Assembly: GCA_028818995.1 (NCBI GenBank)
Contig: JAPPMR010000751.1
Span: forward strand, 1 to 5,966
DNA from: Candidatus Poribacteria bacterium
GTDB lineage: Bacteria > Poribacteria > WGA-4E > WGA-3G
Direction: 5' to 3'
Length of the DNA stretch: 5,966 bases
Within the stretch, counting starts at the first letter, position 1. Every line of letters starts with the position of its first letter. Below are positions 4,888 to 5,966 of this stretch, piece after piece. The position numbers and the translations under genes are program-made. Under the pieces are notes generated by a model. That model saw nothing but the letters and a program-made list of their open reading frames with translations. It did not search any database and was not told where the DNA came from.

Positions 4888-5925
4888 TTACTCCTGACAG
4901 ACGTGTACCTTGATTGCACCAGAGGTCTTATCTGCAGAAACGCGGAACGCTTCCTGAATTTCATCCAGCGGATAGTAGTGAGTCACCAACTTTGTTGCAT
5001 CAACCTTTCCGCTGTCTATCAACTCAATTGCAGCTTCAAAGTCAGTTTCCATGCCGCTGTATCCGTAGCAGTTAGAACCTGTAATAGATGCTTCTGACCA
5101 GACGATAGTTGATAGGTTTACCTCAAGCGGTTTGTAGTAGCCTGCAACGAGAACGACAGTGCCCTGTTTGCGAACGATAGTTGTAGCAGTGTTGAAGTTT
5201 TCTGCACCACCGACTGTTTCAATAACAGCATCAAAACCGATCCCGCTTGTGATGTCATTGACGTATTCTCTGACATCGGTGTCGCCAATGTTGACGATAT
5301 GATCGGCACCGAGGGATTTTGCAAGTTCTGCCTGTTGTTGATACTTGACAGTTATCAGCGTCTCTTTCACACCTGCGGCGACCGCATCTGCCAAGCAGAA
5401 TTGACCGATAGTGCCGCCGCCGATAATTGCAACCGTGTCACGGGAGTTTGCTCCAGAACGAGCCACAGCACGGTGTGAAACAGCGAGCGGTTCTACAAGC
5501 GCACCCTGTTCAAATGTCATATCTCGTGGCAGCTTGAACAGCCCTGAGTGATGTGTTGCAGTATATTCAGCAAATCCACCATGCATATTCGGTGAAATCC
5601 ATGCTCTTTTGACGCAGAGATTATATTGACCTGTTTCGCAATATTTGCATGTGCCGCAATGTGAAAAACATTCTACTGCAACTTTGTCTCCAATCTCAAA
5701 TTGGGTCACGCCATCACCGAGCGCAACAACTGTGCCGCATGTTTCATGACCCGCGGCGTGTTCATGGGATTGCCCCCAATGTCCGAAGTAGCTATGAAGA
5801 TCGCTCCCGCAGATACCTGTCTGTTTCGTATCAACGAGGACAAATCCCGGTGGCGGTTCGTTACGTTCAACTTCTTGGATTGCAATTTGTTCAATACCTG
5901 AATAGATAGCAGCTTTCATTTTCAT
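4888..5925 (-). CDS. Zinc-dependent alcohol dehydrogenase (sorbitol/threonine DH-like MDR)
   Basis: This 345-aa cytoplasmic zinc-dependent MDR enzyme oxidises an alcohol (polyol, amino alcohol or similar) with NAD(P). The catalytic zinc ligands are Cys39 (GICGSDLH), His60 and Glu61 (AGHE), with Glu145 in VEPLAV. The structural zinc site is complete: Cys90, Cys93, Cys96 and Cys104 within CGTCKYCETGQYNLC. The Rossmann loop is GGGTIG (169-174). The residue ending the second strand is Lys194 (ITVKY) where NAD-specific relatives usually have Asp, so NADP use is possible. Length is typical of sorbitol, threonine and galactitol dehydrogenases; motifs do not single one out. ATG at 5925 has AGGAG (5937-5933) 7 nt upstream; Met3 is less well placed. 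It is the first complete gene of the probable operon with the dioxygenase and reductase. Any promoter lies beyond the window or upstream of another gene. Confidence 0.93.
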   Translation of the reverse strand: MKMKAAIYSGIEQIAIQEVERNEPPPGFVLVDTKQTGICGSDLHSYFGHWGQSHEHAAGHETCGTVVALGDGVTQFEIGDKVAVECFSHCGTCKYCETGQYNLCVKRAWISPNMHGGFAEYTATHHSGLFKLPRDMTFEQGALVEPLAVSHRAVARSGANSRDTVAIIGGGTIGQFCLADAVAAGVKETLITVKYQQQAELAKSLGADHIVNIGDTDVREYVNDITSGIGFDAVIETVGGAENFNTATTIVRKQGTVVLVAGYYKPLEVNLSTIVWSEASITGSNCYGYSGMETDFEAAIELIDSGKVDATKLVTHYYPLDEIQEAFRVSADKTSGAIKVHVCQE

Positions 5926-5939
5926 AGCAATTCTCCTTT

Positions 5940-5966
5940 TTAGGTCGCTGTGATCAGTTCAATAAT
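5940..5966 (-). CDS. Possible C-terminal end of an upstream gene (partial)
   Basis: Reading the minus strand from the window edge, one frame stays open for eight codons (IIELITAT) and stops with TAA at 5942-5940, 14 bases before the alcohol dehydrogenase ATG; the other two frames stop sooner. A stop placed just before AAAAGGAG is what a tightly packed operon would show. Eight codons are too few to identify a protein or to exclude chance. Confidence 0.3.
   Translation of the reverse strand: MIELITAT

Larger units (their letters stand above)
3098..5966 (-). other. Probable operon: Zn-ADH, PhyH dioxygenase, CurA-like reductase
   Basis: Three same-strand genes with gaps of 52 bp and 1 bp, each with its own good ribosome-binding site and no credible promoter or terminator between them. 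The order dehydrogenase, dioxygenase, reductase suggests successive redox steps on one small molecule. A shared substrate is inference. The unit may extend to the right of the window. Confidence 0.65.

Noticed and set aside
5118..5324. Out-of-frame open frames inside the alcohol dehydrogenase and other genes
   Set aside because: They are shadows of well-supported genes, without family motifs or ribosome-binding sites.

Overview
The window carries six complete protein genes and possibly the last codons of a seventh. Base composition is moderate (by eye, mid-40s % GC). The mix is a planctomycete-type cytochrome lipoprotein, a secreted TolB-like propeller, a phytanoyl-CoA-dioxygenase-family enzyme and two MDR dehydrogenases, with short GTAGG/CCTAC palindromes between genes. 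It fits an uncultured marine or sponge-associated bacterium of the Poribacteria/Planctomycetes sphere. That placement is inference from gene content and repeat style; there is no rRNA or other phylogenetic marker here.

Left part (1-1607). A minus-strand lipoprotein with a single c-type heme motif (40-549) and a plus-strand D-2-hydroxyacid dehydrogenase (637-1581) diverge from an 87-bp gap. The lipoprotein is best started at a TTG codon behind a perfect AGGAGG. It has a clear sigma70-type promoter whose -35 box ends one base before the dehydrogenase ATG. The dehydrogenase is convergent, with a 26-bp gap, to an exported TolB/PD40 beta-propeller protein (1608-2582, minus).

Middle part (2583-3097). 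About 515 bp hold no credible gene. They contain several hairpin-forming sequences: a perfect 6-bp stem at 2714-2728, an 84-bp element with complementary ends at 2864-2947 in which two stems share one arm, and a looser nested inverted repeat at 2960-3012.

Right part (3098-5966). Three minus-strand genes form a probable operon, in transcription order: a zinc-dependent alcohol dehydrogenase (4888-5925), a PhyH-family Fe(II)/2-oxoglutarate dioxygenase (4110-4835) and a CurA/LTB4DH-like zinc-free MDR reductase (3098-4108). The last two are separated by one base, and the ribosome-binding site of the reductase lies in the final codons of the dioxygenase, so they are probably translationally coupled. 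Hydroxylation, alcohol oxidation and enone/alkenal reduction would make a coherent small-molecule pathway, but no substrate can be named from sequence. Eight open codons ending 14 bases before the alcohol dehydrogenase suggest that the operon continues upstream.

All six complete genes look intact, with their key residues present. No RNA gene, insertion sequence or CRISPR array was seen. I do not see a clearly undescribed system; the intergenic palindromes and the three-gene redox operon are the parts most worth following up.
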